Shown here in pieces: positions 37,378 through 46,304 of a stretch of DNA of 64,000 bases. The stretch is from the NCBI GenBank assembly GCA_016212105.1, contig JACRHJ010000014.1, positions 54,686-118,685 on the forward strand, read 5' to 3'. The notes below the pieces were generated by a model. The model made no database searches, was not told the origin of the DNA, and was given only the letters and a program-made list of their open reading frames with translations. Both the position numbers and the translations under genes were made by a program. Numbering within the stretch: position 1 is the first letter of the stretch; every line of letters starts with the position of its first letter. This DNA comes from Nitrospirota bacterium. Lineage in GTDB: Bacteria; Nitrospirota; JACRHJ01.

Positions 37378-39663
37378 ATGAACGACAACAAAGGCTTGCA
37401 GTCCGACGGGTCTGTCCCGGACGTCCTGACATCCCAAGCCGGCGGCGGCAACGCCACATATGCAGGCGCCCTGTGCAGGCTGATGTCCGAGAACCTCTGG
37501 CACACCCTGTGGGTAGCCTTTATCCTCGCGGAGATACTCGCCGCGCTCACGAACACCGTCATGTCCTATGTCTGGTGGGGCAGGTTCTCGCTCGACCTCG
37601 TCCTGATAGGCTCGGTGGACGTGCTCGTCGTCGCGCCGATAGTCGCGTCGGTCATAGTCCTCCTTATCGCCACGGTGAGGAAGGGCGACCAGGCGATGTT
37701 CGAGACGGCCACGATGGAGGTCTCCGAGCTTGAGAGGCGCGTCGAGGAAAGGACGGAGAAACTCCGGGAGAGCGAGGCAAGGTACCGTACGCTAATGGAG
37801 CAGGCGTCCGACGCCATAGTCATCCACGACAGGCATGCGAAGATTGTCGAGGTCAACACGCGGGCCTGTGAGCTGAGCGGGTATACGCCGGATGAACTCA
37901 TCGGCATGAGCATCGCGGAACTTACCCCGTCCGATATGCACGACCTGGTTTCGGAAGGCATGCGGATAGTACTCGAAGGCAATACGTTCACAGGGAGCGT
38001 CGATACCATCCGGAAGGACGGTGTCAGGATACCGTCCGACATCAGTTCCAGGATGCTGGAAGACGGCCGGATAATGGCCATAGTCCGGGACGCGACGGAG
38101 AGGAGGCGCACGGAGGACGCGCTCAGGGAGTCCGAGGCGCGGTTCAGGAGCCTGGTCGAGCGGAACCACGTCGGCGTGTATATATTAATCGACGGCTGCA
38201 TCGTATACGCCAACCCCAGGCTCGCCGAAATATTCGCCTGCACACAGGACGAGCTTATCGGGGTGAACGTCCTGCAGCTCATACACCCCGAGGACCAGCA
38301 GAAGGCTGTCGAGCGGATGCAGGCCATGATTGCCGGCGGCAGCCCCGGCGAGGACGAGGGCTTGCGCACCTTCACAAAGGACGGGCGCATGATATACATA
38401 CACGTCATGGGGACACCGCACGTCTATGAAGGCAAGCCCGCGATATTCGGGACGTTGATGGACATCACCGCGAGGAAGCTCGCGGAGGACGCAAGGGAGC
38501 AGATGCGCGACCAGTTGTTCCACTCCAGGAAGATGGAGGCGGTCGGCACGCTCGCCGGCGGCATAGCCCACGACTTCAACAACCTGCTGACGGTCATAAA
38601 GGGCGAGAGCGAGCAGGCAATGGAGGACATCGGCGAAGGCTCCACGACATACATGAACCTGAGACAGATAAACGTGGCCGCGGAAAGGGCCGCAAACCTG
38701 ACCAGGAAGCTGTTGCTGTTCAGCAGGCAGAAACCGGGCGCGCCCGTGCCGATGGACTTGAACAGGACTCTCGACGAGTTCATGGGGATGCTCCGGAGGC
38801 TGATAGGCGAGGACGTCGTCGTCCGCATGGAGCTGGGACATGAAGTCATGGCCGTGCGCGCGGACCCCGGCAACCTGGAACAGGTGGCGATGAACCTCGC
38901 GGTGAACGCAAGAGACGCGATGCCCGGAGGCGGGACACTAAGCTTCAGGACCGAGAAGGCCGAGTTCGACGAGGAGGCCTGCAAGCCGGTGCCGGGCGCT
39001 CGCCCGGGCAGGTTCGTATGCATGACGGTATCGGACACGGGCGTCGGCATGGACTCCGAGACGCTCCGGCACATCTTCGACCCGTTCTACAGCACAAAGG
39101 ACGAGAAGAAGGGCACAGGGCTCGGCCTGTCCGTGGTCTACGGCATCGTCGAGGAGCAGGGCGGATGGATAAACGTGTTCAGCGAGCCGGGGCGCGGCAC
39201 GACGTTCAAGGTTTACCTGAAGGCATGCGACGACCGGCCGGAGGACTTCCATGCGACAGCCGAAACCAGGACGAAGAGGCCGTGCGGGAAGGGCGAGAAG
39301 GTGCTGCTCGTCGAGGACGAGGAGGGCGTCGTGATGCTCATCACCAAGGTGCTCTCCAGGCAGGGCTATACCGTATACGTCGCCGAGACCGCGAAGGAAG
39401 CGCTGGATACGTTCGAGAGGGAGGGCGGCGAGTTTCACCTTGTCTTCAGCGACGTCGTGCTCCCGGACATGAGCGGCATAGACATGGTGAAAAAGATGAT
39501 GGAGCGGCAGCCCGGCATCAGGGTGCTCCTCTCCAGCGGGTACACCGACCACAAGTCGCAGTGGCCGCTGATACAGGAGATGGGACTCAACTTCATAGAG
39601 AAGCCTTACGACCTGCCCGACCTGCTCGAAGCGGTAAGGGACGCGATGGGGCCGTGCGAATAG
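37378..39663 (+). CDS. Membrane PAS hybrid histidine kinase
   Basis: The 761-residue protein has two membrane spans near residues 43-65 and 75-100, a short coiled coil, two PAS domains (about 135-250 and 258-375), a HisKA domain with the phosphorylated His in GTLAGGIAHDFNNLL (about 398), an HATPase domain (NLAVNARDAMPGGG, DTGVGMD, GTGLGLSVVYG) and a C-terminal receiver with the acceptor Asp in VFSDVVLPDMSG (about 691). There is no helix-turn-helix output. It has its own promoter and stands alone, so its signal and partner are unknown. Confidence 0.93.
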   Translation: MNDNKGLQSDGSVPDVLTSQAGGGNATYAGALCRLMSENLWHTLWVAFILAEILAALTNTVMSYVWWGRFSLDLVLIGSVDVLVVAPIVASVIVLLIATVRKGDQAMFETATMEVSELERRVEERTEKLRESEARYRTLMEQASDAIVIHDRHAKIVEVNTRACELSGYTPDELIGMSIAELTPSDMHDLVSEGMRIVLEGNTFTGSVDTIRKDGVRIPSDISSRMLEDGRIMAIVRDATERRRTEDALRESEARFRSLVERNHVGVYILIDGCIVYANPRLAEIFACTQDELIGVNVLQLIHPEDQQKAVERMQAMIAGGSPGEDEGLRTFTKDGRMIYIHVMGTPHVYEGKPAIFGTLMDITARKLAEDAREQMRDQLFHSRKMEAVGTLAGGIAHDFNNLLTVIKGESEQAMEDIGEGSTTYMNLRQINVAAERAANLTRKLLLFSRQKPGAPVPMDLNRTLDEFMGMLRRLIGEDVVVRMELGHEVMAVRADPGNLEQVAMNLAVNARDAMPGGGTLSFRTEKAEFDEEACKPVPGARPGRFVCMTVSDTGVGMDSETLRHIFDPFYSTKDEKKGTGLGLSVVYGIVEEQGGWINVFSEPGRGTTFKVYLKACDDRPEDFHATAETRTKRPCGKGEKVLLVEDEEGVVMLITKVLSRQGYTVYVAETAKEALDTFEREGGEFHLVFSDVVLPDMSGIDMVKKMMERQPGIRVLLSSGYTDHKSQWPLIQEMGLNFIEKPYDLPDLLEAVRDAMGPCE

Positions 39664-39689
39664 ACTTAATTCAGGACCTGATTCCAGAT

Positions 39690-39727
39690 AGCAGTATGGG
39701 CCGCGATAACTCGCGGCCCATACTGCT
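39690..39727 (+). terminator. Strong hairpin after the hybrid kinase gene
   Basis: A perfect 17-bp stem (39690-39706 with 39711-39727; AGCAGTATGGGCCGCGA arm, TAAC loop) lies 26 bases after the stop codon. No U-run follows, so it may stop polymerase with Rho or protect the 3' end rather than act as a classical terminator. Confidence 0.55.
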
Positions 39728-39854
39728 GACAAAGTCCCGGATCACTTGGATGACGTTTATGAAAGCCTGACGTCGTCCCACCCCCTTCGGCGGAGTTTAC
39801 CCCGGTATGCATAAAGCCGGGGCTCAGGGCAGGCTCCGTGGAGGGACCTGCTTT

Positions 39855-39970
39855 TGACAGCAGATTCCTCGACTCCGCTCGGAACGACAAGCAAGAGGGC
39901 GGGCACGGGGACCCGCCCCTACAAAAATACAAGAAGGGCCGACACGCGCTTCGTTTGGTAAGGCCCCTGC
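39855..39970. repeat. Intergenic repeats before the sugar-isomerase gene
   Basis: The gap 39664-40005 has no gene. After the kinase hairpin it holds a CCCGGC-type segment (about 39780-39830), a GTCATTCCGAG-type repeat (about 39858-39892), a GGGCGGG hairpin in reverse (39898-39922) and a GGGCCGAC hairpin with the CGCGCTTCGTTTGGTA loop (39935-39970). Confidence 0.8.
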
Positions 39971-39976
39971 AATATG

Positions 39977-40000
39977 AAAATGGCGGGTGAACCCCGCCAT
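39977..40000 (-). terminator. Terminator of the sugar-isomerase gene
   Basis: On the minus strand ATGGCGGG pairs with CCCGCCAT across a 5-base loop and is followed by TTTTCATATT. It lies six bases after the stop codon at 40006. Confidence 0.7.
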
Positions 40001-40005
40001 GACCC

Positions 40006-40785
40006 TTACAAATACCTCTTCACCCTCTCCAAACTAACCATCGCATCCTCCGCCGAATGCGCCTCAAGCGTATAGACCGGGTCTATCCCAAGCCGGGCAA
40101 CCTCCTCGAACAGCCCGTCGAAGTCTATCACTCCCTCGCCTATCGGCATGTGGTCGTCCGCCGCGCCGAGGTTGTCGTGCAGGTGCAGCTCAAAGATATG
40201 CCTCCCAAAGCCACGCGCCCATTCGACGACCGACAGCTCGGAGAAAATCTCCCTGTGTCCGACGTCGAGGCAGAGGCCGAAGAGCGGGTGGTTTACCTCG
40301 TCCGCGAGCTGGGACAGGTGGTCCGGCTCCGCGTCCACAATGTTCTCTACCGCGACCTTCACGCCTATTTTCTCGGTATGCTCCATAACCTTGCGCCAAG
40401 TCCTGACGCTCGGCTCCATCCATAGCCCGACCTTGCCCGCGTATTTCCAGGCCTCGTAGCCGGAATGGAAGACGACGACGTCCGGCCTGAGTATCTCCGC
40501 GAAGGATATGACCTGGAGGTATCGCTCAAGGGTTGCCGCGCCGATCTTGGGGTCGAGCGCGCCGGGCGAGAGGTCCATGAACGGGCTGTGGATGGACATG
40601 GTCCCGCCCCAGTCGAACCTGGCGGCGAGGTCGTGCAGGTCGTTCTCCGTGACGCCGTCTATGACCTGGGAGCCGATGTAAAGCTCCATGCCGACGCCGA
40701 GCGAACGCAGGGTGTTCTCGAACTTCGGGAACTCCGGGAGCGGGACGTGCACGTGGACCCTGGGGGCCTTGCGGTGGGTGGACAT
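40006..40785 (-). CDS. Sugar phosphate isomerase/epimerase family (TIM barrel)
   Basis: The 259-residue protein has the AP-endonuclease-2/xylose-isomerase-like barrel. Metal-binding residues can be placed in VVVFHSGYEAW, VAVENIVD, CLDVGHREI, ELHLHDN and TLEAHS. The family includes sugar epimerases, isomerases and endonucleases; the substrate is unknown here. The FmdB-like gene ends six bases upstream, so they are co-transcribed. Confidence 0.85.
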   Translation of the reverse strand: MSTHRKAPRVHVHVPLPEFPKFENTLRSLGVGMELYIGSQVIDGVTENDLHDLAARFDWGGTMSIHSPFMDLSPGALDPKIGAATLERYLQVISFAEILRPDVVVFHSGYEAWKYAGKVGLWMEPSVRTWRKVMEHTEKIGVKVAVENIVDAEPDHLSQLADEVNHPLFGLCLDVGHREIFSELSVVEWARGFGRHIFELHLHDNLGAADDHMPIGEGVIDFDGLFEEVARLGIDPVYTLEAHSAEDAMVSLERVKRYL

Positions 40786-40791
40786 GCCGGG

Positions 40792-41127
40792 TTACTTTTC
40801 GCCGCAGCCCTTGGCCGAGCATGCGCAGGCGGGCGCGCCGGAAAGCTCGGACGATGACCCGGACGCGGCAGGCGCGCACGCTGGAGCGGAATCGCCGCCG
40901 GAGCCGCCTTCGGACGAACCGCCGCCCGCCTGTCCGGGGGCCGGGGTCTTTCCGGCGTAGTCGGTGATGTACCAGCCGCTCCCCTTGAACTGGAGCGCGG
41001 GCGTGCCGAGGAGTTTTCTTACCGCCCCCTTGCAGAGCCTGCACTCGGTCAGGGGCTCGTCGGACAGCTTCTGGAGGGCGTCGAAACGCCCGCCGCATGA
41101 AAGACATTCGTACTCGTAGATCGGCAA
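40792..41127 (-). CDS. FmdB-family zinc ribbon protein
   Basis: The 111-residue protein begins with the FmdB start PIYEYECLSCGGRFDALQ and pairs it with a second knuckle, CRLCKG. The rest is a Gly/Ser/Ala/Cys-rich low-complexity tail (for example APACACSAKGCGEK). The start is the TTG at 41127 with AGGAGGT upstream; the track's longer frame has no support. FmdB proteins are regarded as small zinc-ribbon regulators, with no settled function. It is co-transcribed with the sugar isomerase. Confidence 0.82.
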   Translation of the reverse strand: MPIYEYECLSCGGRFDALQKLSDEPLTECRLCKGAVRKLLGTPALQFKGSGWYITDYAGKTPAPGQAGGGSSEGGSGGDSAPACAPAASGSSSELSGAPACACSAKGCGEK

Positions 41128-41354
41128 AACAGACACCTCCTTGTGATGCATGAAACAGTCTATAATTGTATTGGAAATCAGCGCGATTTGCAAGAAAAAT
41201 GTATGACCAGCCCCGTTACTCCAGCCGATGGCGCGCCATATATTTCCCAAATATGACAGTAAATTCCAAATCGTCTTTTACAGTTGCCCAGCCCGCCCCG
41301 TCTGTGATATATTACCCAGATATAACCTCAACAGTTTCAATGCAGGAGTCCCTG

Positions 41355-42434
41355 ATGAAGATGGAATTCGTACCCAAATGGATAGCGTGGGAAGTGACGA
41401 GACGGTGCAACCTGAGCTGCGTGCACTGCCGTTCGGCCTCCACGACGAACTCGTTCGATACCGCCTTCAACACCGAAGAGGCCAAGTCGCTGATCGATGA
41501 CATATCATCTTTCTCGTCCCCGGTCATTGTCCTTTCCGGCGGCGAGCCGCTGCTAAGGGCTGACCTGTTCGAGATAGCGGGCTACGGCACGGGCAAGGGC
41601 CTGCGGATGTGCATCGCTACCAACGGCAGCCTCGTCACCGACGAGATATGCCTGAAGATGAAGGCCGCCGGCATAAGGATGGTCTCTATGTCGCTCGACG
41701 GCGCGAACCCGGAGACGCACGACGACTTCAGGGGCCAGCCGGGCGCGTTCGACGGCGTGGTGCGCGCGGCGGGCCTGTTCAACAAGCACGGAATCGAGTT
41801 CCTGATTAACTCGTCCTTCACGAAGAGGAACCAGAAGCAGATACCCGAGGTGATGAAGGTCGCCAAGGGGCTGGGCGCGAAGGCCTGGTACATGTTCATG
41901 ATAGTACCGACCGGCCGTGGCGAGGAGATCATGGCCGAGCTTATCACCAAGGAAGACTACGAAGATATACTCAAGTGGCACTACGAGACGGAGAAGGACG
42001 AGGACGAGATGCTGATGCGTCCGACCTGCGCGCCGCACTACTACCGCATCGTGCCGCAGATGAACAAGCTGGCCGAGGAGGGCGACAAGCTGGAGCGGAG
42101 GACTCTCAAGTTCTCGACCGGCGGCTCGAAAGGCTGCCTCGCCGGACAGGTGATATGCCTCATCACGGCCGAGGGCGACGTCTTCCCGTGCAGCTACTTC
42201 CCGCGCTCCGCGGGCAACGTCAAGGAGACCCCGTTCAAGGACATCTGGGAGAAGTCCCAGCTCTTCGAGGAACTCAGGGACTTCAAGAAGTACAAGGGCA
42301 AGTGCGGCCAGTGCGAGTACATAAACGTCTGCGGCGGCTGCCGCGCGAGGGCCGACGCCGTGTACGGCGACTACCTCGAAGAAGAGCCGTTCTGCAACTA
42401 CACTCCGATTAAGATGCAGAAGAAGGCGAAGTAG
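41355..42434 (+). CDS. Radical SAM/SPASM protein, heme-pathway type
   Basis: This 359-residue protein has the radical SAM cluster motif CNLSCVHC in [18 protein letters not shown], the GGEPLLR loop, and a C-terminal SPASM region with cysteines in [19 protein letters not shown] and [17 protein letters not shown]. It resembles AhbD/NirJ-type proteins that modify porphyrin side chains, and the hemE and hemH genes downstream support a heme role, although classical ferrochelatase would make AhbD redundant. AGGAG lies six bases before the ATG at 41355; an earlier ATG at 41340 is possible. Confidence 0.82.
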   Translation: MKMEFVPKWIAWEVTRRCNLSCVHCRSASTTNSFDTAFNTEEAKSLIDDISSFSSPVIVLSGGEPLLRADLFEIAGYGTGKGLRMCIATNGSLVTDEICLKMKAAGIRMVSMSLDGANPETHDDFRGQPGAFDGVVRAAGLFNKHGIEFLINSSFTKRNQKQIPEVMKVAKGLGAKAWYMFMIVPTGRGEEIMAELITKEDYEDILKWHYETEKDEDEMLMRPTCAPHYYRIVPQMNKLAEEGDKLERRTLKFSTGGSKGCLAGQVICLITAEGDVFPCSYFPRSAGNVKETPFKDIWEKSQLFEELRDFKKYKGKCGQCEYINVCGGCRARADAVYGDYLEEEPFCNYTPIKMQKKAK

Positions 42435-42462
42435 AGGGCTGCTCGCCTTTAATCCAATAGTT

Positions 42463-42951
42463 GTAGGGGCGCAGTTAATCTGCGCCCGCACCTTATAAAA
42501 TGGACAACCACCCCGTAAGGAAGAAACTGCGACTCGACGCTTACGACTACTCTTCCAACGGATACTACTTCATTACATTATGTGCAAAGGATGCTCAGGC
42601 GTTTCATAGGCACCGACAAATAATCGTCGAGGCGCTTGATTCACTGCCGGCGAAGTTCCCCGGCCTGACTCTTGATTACAGCGTAGTCATGGACGACCAC
42701 CTGCACATAATACTGGTCCTCGATGGGGTGGACAAAGTTATTGGCGAGATCGTCCGGCAGTACAAGTCGGTAGTGACGCATGTTGCCAACGAGAAGAATA
42801 TCTGGCAGAAGGGCTATTACGAACACGTTATAAGAAATGAAAAGGCTCTTTACAAGATAAGGAAATACATTCATAATAACCCACTGGTTAAAGAGTTGTC
42901 AGTTGAACAGTTTTATTAAAGGTTGCGGGCGCAGATAAACTGCGCCCCTAC
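42463..42951. mobile_element. RAYT transposase framed by inverted GTAG/GGGCGCAG hairpins
   Basis: The left hairpin GTAGGGGCGCAGTTAATCTG... occupies 42463-42492; the right one is its inverted variant (GCGGGCGCAGATAAACTGCG then CCCCTAC) at 42921-42951. Both GTAG tags are outermost. A single HUH transposase gene fills the inside, 7 bases from the left hairpin. Gene-free copies of the same stem family lie at 6486-6510, 25827-25852, 29127-29152 and 51002-51026. This is the classical REP/RAYT layout. Confidence 0.85.
42500..42919 (+). CDS. REP-associated tyrosine transposase (RAYT), Y1 HUH type
   Basis: The 139-residue protein belongs to the Y1 transposase family (IS200-like fold). The HUH motif is His67-Leu-His69 in VVMDDHLHIIL, and the nucleophile is Tyr106 or Tyr107 in WQKGYYEHVIRNE, followed by the family's KIRKYIHNNP. 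The N-terminal RLDAYDYSSNGYYFITLC is typical of RAYTs. These enzymes nick REP single strands next to the GTAG tag. It is not truncated relative to the shorter RAYT group. It is framed by inverted GTAG hairpins. Confidence 0.9.
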   Translation: MDNHPVRKKLRLDAYDYSSNGYYFITLCAKDAQAFHRHRQIIVEALDSLPAKFPGLTLDYSVVMDDHLHIILVLDGVDKVIGEIVRQYKSVVTHVANEKNIWQKGYYEHVIRNEKALYKIRKYIHNNPLVKELSVEQFY

Positions 42952-42969
42952 AATGATTTTGAGACAGGC

Positions 42970-43179
42970 ATGAAAATCATCTATGACCCTGAAAACGACA
43001 TCATAGACCTGATACTGGGGGCCGGAGAGGTCGCGGAAAGCGACGAGATCCGGGAGGGCGTCATCGTGGACTACGACAGCGACGGCAAGGTCGTCTCCAT
43101 AGAGATACTTGACGCGTCCGAGAAGGTGTCCGACCCGATGGGCATCCAGTACGAGGTCAAGGCCCGGAGCGCGGCATGA
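42970..43179 (+). CDS. DUF2283 family protein
   Basis: The 69-residue protein has the DUF2283 pattern MKIIYDPENDIIDLILG...VIVDYDSDGKVVSIEILDAS. Function is unknown; members often sit beside small toxin-like genes (DUF4258), none of which is present here. It lies between the right-hand RAYT hairpin and a GGGCCGAC hairpin (43207-43231), so it may have moved with repeats. Confidence 0.82.
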   Translation: MKIIYDPENDIIDLILGAGEVAESDEIREGVIVDYDSDGKVVSIEILDASEKVSDPMGIQYEVKARSAA

Positions 43180-43206
43180 ATTAGGTGTGTTATTGGTCTG
43201 AGTATG

Positions 43207-43231
43207 TTGGGGCCGACCTTTGTGTCGGCCC
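43207..43231 (+). repeat. GGGCCGAC hairpin repeat
   Basis: A single GGGCCGAC/GTCGGCCC hairpin lies between the DUF2283 and cyclase-like genes. Its tag reads GTTG rather than GTAG. Confidence 0.75.
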
Positions 43232-43273
43232 GAATTATAAGATGTTTTATAACCCGTATTCTTACTAATTATC

Positions 43274-43999
43274 ATGAAGTTATTAAAGCCACAGCGTTGT
43301 TTCGTTGCACATTTTGATATGTTAGGTTTCAAGAGTGCGGTTTGTAACAATACTATAGAAGCATGTAATGCGTTAGAAGCGTTAAGAGTGAAAATGCAGG
43401 GGATTACCGATTCTTATTTGGAAATTGTTACGGAAGAAAGAACCATATCTGGCTATATCAGTCCTCATATGTTTTCAGACAGTGTTCTAATATATACAAG
43501 AGGTGATACTCCAGATGATCTTCTATCTATATTGATATTATCAGCTAAGCTATTTTGTGACTCGTTACTTTGCGGCGTCCCTTTAAGAGGCGGCATATCT
43601 TCCGGAGATTTTTACGTAAATGAAGAGTATCAACTGTTCTGCGGTGTACCGTTTGTTAAGGCATATGTAATAGGCGAAGAGGTTCAATGGCTTGGTGTAG
43701 TAATTGACGATGTCGTAAAAACACGTTTTGATGAGCAAACGCTATTGTCTAAAGATAATGCCGATAAAATTGTAAAATGGGACGTGCCTTTAAAAAATAA
43801 CGGGGGAAAAAGTGCTTGGGTATTAAATTGGTGCATGTTTATGGGTTACAAGAAACAACCGCCATTCAAAGGTATAGATTTATATTCGGTATTTGAACGG
43901 ATTTATGGATATAGTTACGATCATCTGAGTCCAGATGTAAAATCAAAATATAAGAACACAGCCGATTTCTTAAATCAGTTCTATCCCAAACAACAATAA
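43274..43999 (+). CDS. AT-rich protein with a divergent nucleotide-cyclase-like pattern
   Basis: The 241-residue protein has no name I recognise. Its motif order recalls class III nucleotidyl cyclases: an Asp followed by LGF (VAHFDMLGFKS, Asp15), a second Asp in HMFSDSVLIY (Asp69), then LRGGISSGDFY and VPFVKAYVIGEEVQWLGVVIDD. These could be the two metal aspartates and the following strand-turns. Many AT-rich islands carry such proteins, and some class III cyclases serve in anti-phage signalling, but no effector gene is adjacent. It is far poorer in GC than hemE, which starts 15 bases downstream. Confidence 0.5.
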   Translation: MKLLKPQRCFVAHFDMLGFKSAVCNNTIEACNALEALRVKMQGITDSYLEIVTEERTISGYISPHMFSDSVLIYTRGDTPDDLLSILILSAKLFCDSLLCGVPLRGGISSGDFYVNEEYQLFCGVPFVKAYVIGEEVQWLGVVIDDVVKTRFDEQTLLSKDNADKIVKWDVPLKNNGGKSAWVLNWCMFMGYKKQPPFKGIDLYSVFERIYGYSYDHLSPDVKSKYKNTADFLNQFYPKQQ

Positions 44000-44014
44000 A
44001 ACTGGAGATTATTA

Positions 44015-45055
44015 ATGACCACCGACTACAGATTCCTGAAGGCCTGCCGCAACGAGCCCGTCGACACCACACCCGTATGGCTGATGCGCCAGGCGGGCCG
44101 GTACATGCCCGAGTACAACGCGGTGAGGAAGAACGTCAGCTTCCTGGAGCTTTGCCACTCGCCGGAGCTTTGCACCGAGGTCACGCTCCAGCCGATAGAC
44201 ATACTTGGCGTGGACGCGGCGATACTCTTCTCGGACATACTCGTGCCGATAGAGCCGATGGGCATGAAGCTCGACTTCGTGCCCGCGCCGGTCTTCGCCA
44301 ACCCTATCAAGTCTCAGGCCGATGTCGACAGGCTCCGGGTTATCGAGCCGGAGGCGGACGTCCCGTATGTCATCGAGACGATAAAGATGCTCCGCAAGGA
44401 GCTTGTCAGCCGCAACGTGCCGCTGATCGGCTTTGCCGGGTCGCCGTTCACGCTCGCGTCTTACATGGTCGAGGGCGGCGGCAGCAAGAACTACATAAAG
44501 CTCAAGTCGATGATGTGGAACGCGCCGGAGGTATACCGCTCGCTGATGGAGAAGGTCTCCGAGACGGTCATCCGCTACCTGAAGGCGCAGATAGCCGCCG
44601 GGGCCCAGGCGGTGCAGCTCTTCGACTCCTGGGGCGGGGTGCTTGCGCCCGCGGACTACCTGAACTACGTCATGCCGTACACCATGCGCGTGATACAGGC
44701 GATAAAGACGCCGGGTATCCCCATCATAAACTTCGTCGGGAACAGCCAGGGTATCATGCCGCTGGTCGCGCAGTCCGGCGGCGACGTCATAGGCGTGGAC
44801 TGGCGCATCGACATCGCCGAGGCGCGGCGTCAGGTCGGCATGAACAAGGCCGTGCAGGGGAACCTCGACCCGATAGCCCTCTTCGCGCCGATACCGGAGA
44901 TTGACCGGAAGGTCAAGGAGATAATCGTCGCGGCGGGCGACACCGGGCTGGTCTTCAACCTCGGACATGGCATCGTGCCGGAGACGCCGGTGGACCATGT
45001 CAAGGCACTGGTCGATTCGGTGCACAGGCATGGGGAGTCGCATCGGGTGAAGTAG
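44015..45055 (+). CDS. hemE: Uroporphyrinogen decarboxylase
   Basis: The 346-residue TIM-barrel enzyme decarboxylates uroporphyrinogen III to coproporphyrinogen III. The N-terminal PVWLMRQAGRYMPEY contains the substrate-binding arginines, FAGSPFTLASYMVEGGGSK is intact, and GHGIVPETP lies near the C-terminus. TGGAGAT precedes the ATG. With the radical SAM gene upstream and hemH downstream it forms a split heme cluster interrupted by AT-rich insertions. Confidence 0.96.
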   Translation: MTTDYRFLKACRNEPVDTTPVWLMRQAGRYMPEYNAVRKNVSFLELCHSPELCTEVTLQPIDILGVDAAILFSDILVPIEPMGMKLDFVPAPVFANPIKSQADVDRLRVIEPEADVPYVIETIKMLRKELVSRNVPLIGFAGSPFTLASYMVEGGGSKNYIKLKSMMWNAPEVYRSLMEKVSETVIRYLKAQIAAGAQAVQLFDSWGGVLAPADYLNYVMPYTMRVIQAIKTPGIPIINFVGNSQGIMPLVAQSGGDVIGVDWRIDIAEARRQVGMNKAVQGNLDPIALFAPIPEIDRKVKEIIVAAGDTGLVFNLGHGIVPETPVDHVKALVDSVHRHGESHRVK

Positions 45056-45065
45056 AGGCCGGTTG

Positions 45066-45290
45066 GTGGAACCCCCAGCCCCCCTGCCCCCCTCCCCCGG
45101 AACGAGGGAGGGGGAAGAAATTGTAGGGTGGGCTACGCCCACCATGACTTTATGTAGGGGCCGACCCGTGTGTCGGCCCTTGCTTTTAAAGGCTCTCCCT
45201 CACCCCCGGCCCCTCTCCCGGGAGGAGAGGGGAGAATAAGGTGGAGACGCCCCCAGCCCCCCTGCCCCGCAGGTGGGGAGGGGTAAGAAC
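45066..45290. repeat. Repeat island between hemE and the CPBP-like gene
   Basis: The 282-base gap holds CCCCCAGCCCCCC-rich imperfect repeats (about 45066-45112 and 45246-45285), a GTAGGGTGGGC hairpin (45123-45142), a GTAG/GGGCCGAC hairpin (45153-45180) and a CCCTCTCC repeat (about 45193-45235). No gene is seen. Confidence 0.8.
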
Positions 45291-45337
45291 TCTTAATTAC
45301 CAAGTTATTGTCGGGATAGGGCTTTTAGGAGCGATAA

Positions 45338-46300
45338 ATGAATCTAAAAGTTATTGGAATGCTGATATCCCTCTCAGGCGCTGCACTTATGAGTATCAAC
45401 GATTCAATTTTCAGCTTTATAGGCATGATATGTTTAATAGTAGGCATATACACCGCTAATAAAGGAAACGACAGTCAGACCTTAAAGATAGATAAATGGA
45501 AAGCAGTAGCGTTTATAATTTCCGCATGTATTGTTTCTGCGCTAGTATACAAATTCTGGAATGTTAATAACCGGATATTAATGTTTATTCTTCAAATCTT
45601 ATGTTTGTCGTTGTTATTCTCAAAAGATAGAAATAATGGAGAAAAGGAGCTGTTTATCGCTCAACGCTGGAATGTATATCATGTCGCCACAATTATCCTG
45701 ATATTCAATGTTATGACTTATGTTATGGTCTATATCGCCAAAGCAGTCAAAAATGAAACAGTTAACTTAGACGTTGCAATGTTTATGTGGACTGTTTACG
45801 CGATATTGATGGCTGTTCTTGTACTTGTCGTTTTTAAGTTTGCATTTAAAGTTGATATTGGCCTTGAAATATTAGGGTTTAATAGAAATGGCCTTTCTAA
45901 AAAAGCCATACTCATGGGCGCTATTCCGAGTATCCTTCTTAGCGCACCCTTCATTGCGTACAGTATAATCTCTGGCGAAACCTTTCGGATTCAGCAGGTA
46001 ACGCGCTATGATTTTCTTATACTCTTGGCGTTTCTTGTTGTTGTAATTATTCCCGTTATGGAATCATGTTTCTGGAGAGGTATTTGCTATTCTCCATTTA
46101 GAAAAAAGTTCGGCCCCGCAATGGCCATAACAATAAATGCCATTCTTTATGCTTCCGTTAGTGCCATAAATGGCGGGGAGTTCTTGGTGTACTTATTTCC
46201 CGGCTTGCTATTCTGTTATCTTTACGAGAGGACGGAAAACATGTACACAAATATATCAGCCAGTTGTATCTATAGCCTTATTGCGTTAGTGTTTAGATAA
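45338..46300 (+). CDS. CPBP/Abi-like membrane protein lacking catalytic residues
   Basis: The 320-residue protein has about eight hydrophobic segments and ends with a region that resembles the CPBP intramembrane protease domain. The expected EExxxR motif is represented by MESCFWRG, with the second Glu replaced, and the two later His positions appear as Ser or Ile (ILYASVSAI, NISASCIYSL). It is therefore probably not a protease. TAGGAG precedes the ATG. AT-rich composition sets it apart from hemE and hemH on either side. Confidence 0.6.
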   Translation: MNLKVIGMLISLSGAALMSINDSIFSFIGMICLIVGIYTANKGNDSQTLKIDKWKAVAFIISACIVSALVYKFWNVNNRILMFILQILCLSLLFSKDRNNGEKELFIAQRWNVYHVATIILIFNVMTYVMVYIAKAVKNETVNLDVAMFMWTVYAILMAVLVLVVFKFAFKVDIGLEILGFNRNGLSKKAILMGAIPSILLSAPFIAYSIISGETFRIQQVTRYDFLILLAFLVVVIIPVMESCFWRGICYSPFRKKFGPAMAITINAILYASVSAINGGEFLVYLFPGLLFCYLYERTENMYTNISASCIYSLIALVFR

Positions 46301-46304
46301 CAAG

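Noticed and set aside
45338..46300. Functional CPBP protease
   Set aside because: The second Glu and both His positions of the family are not found.
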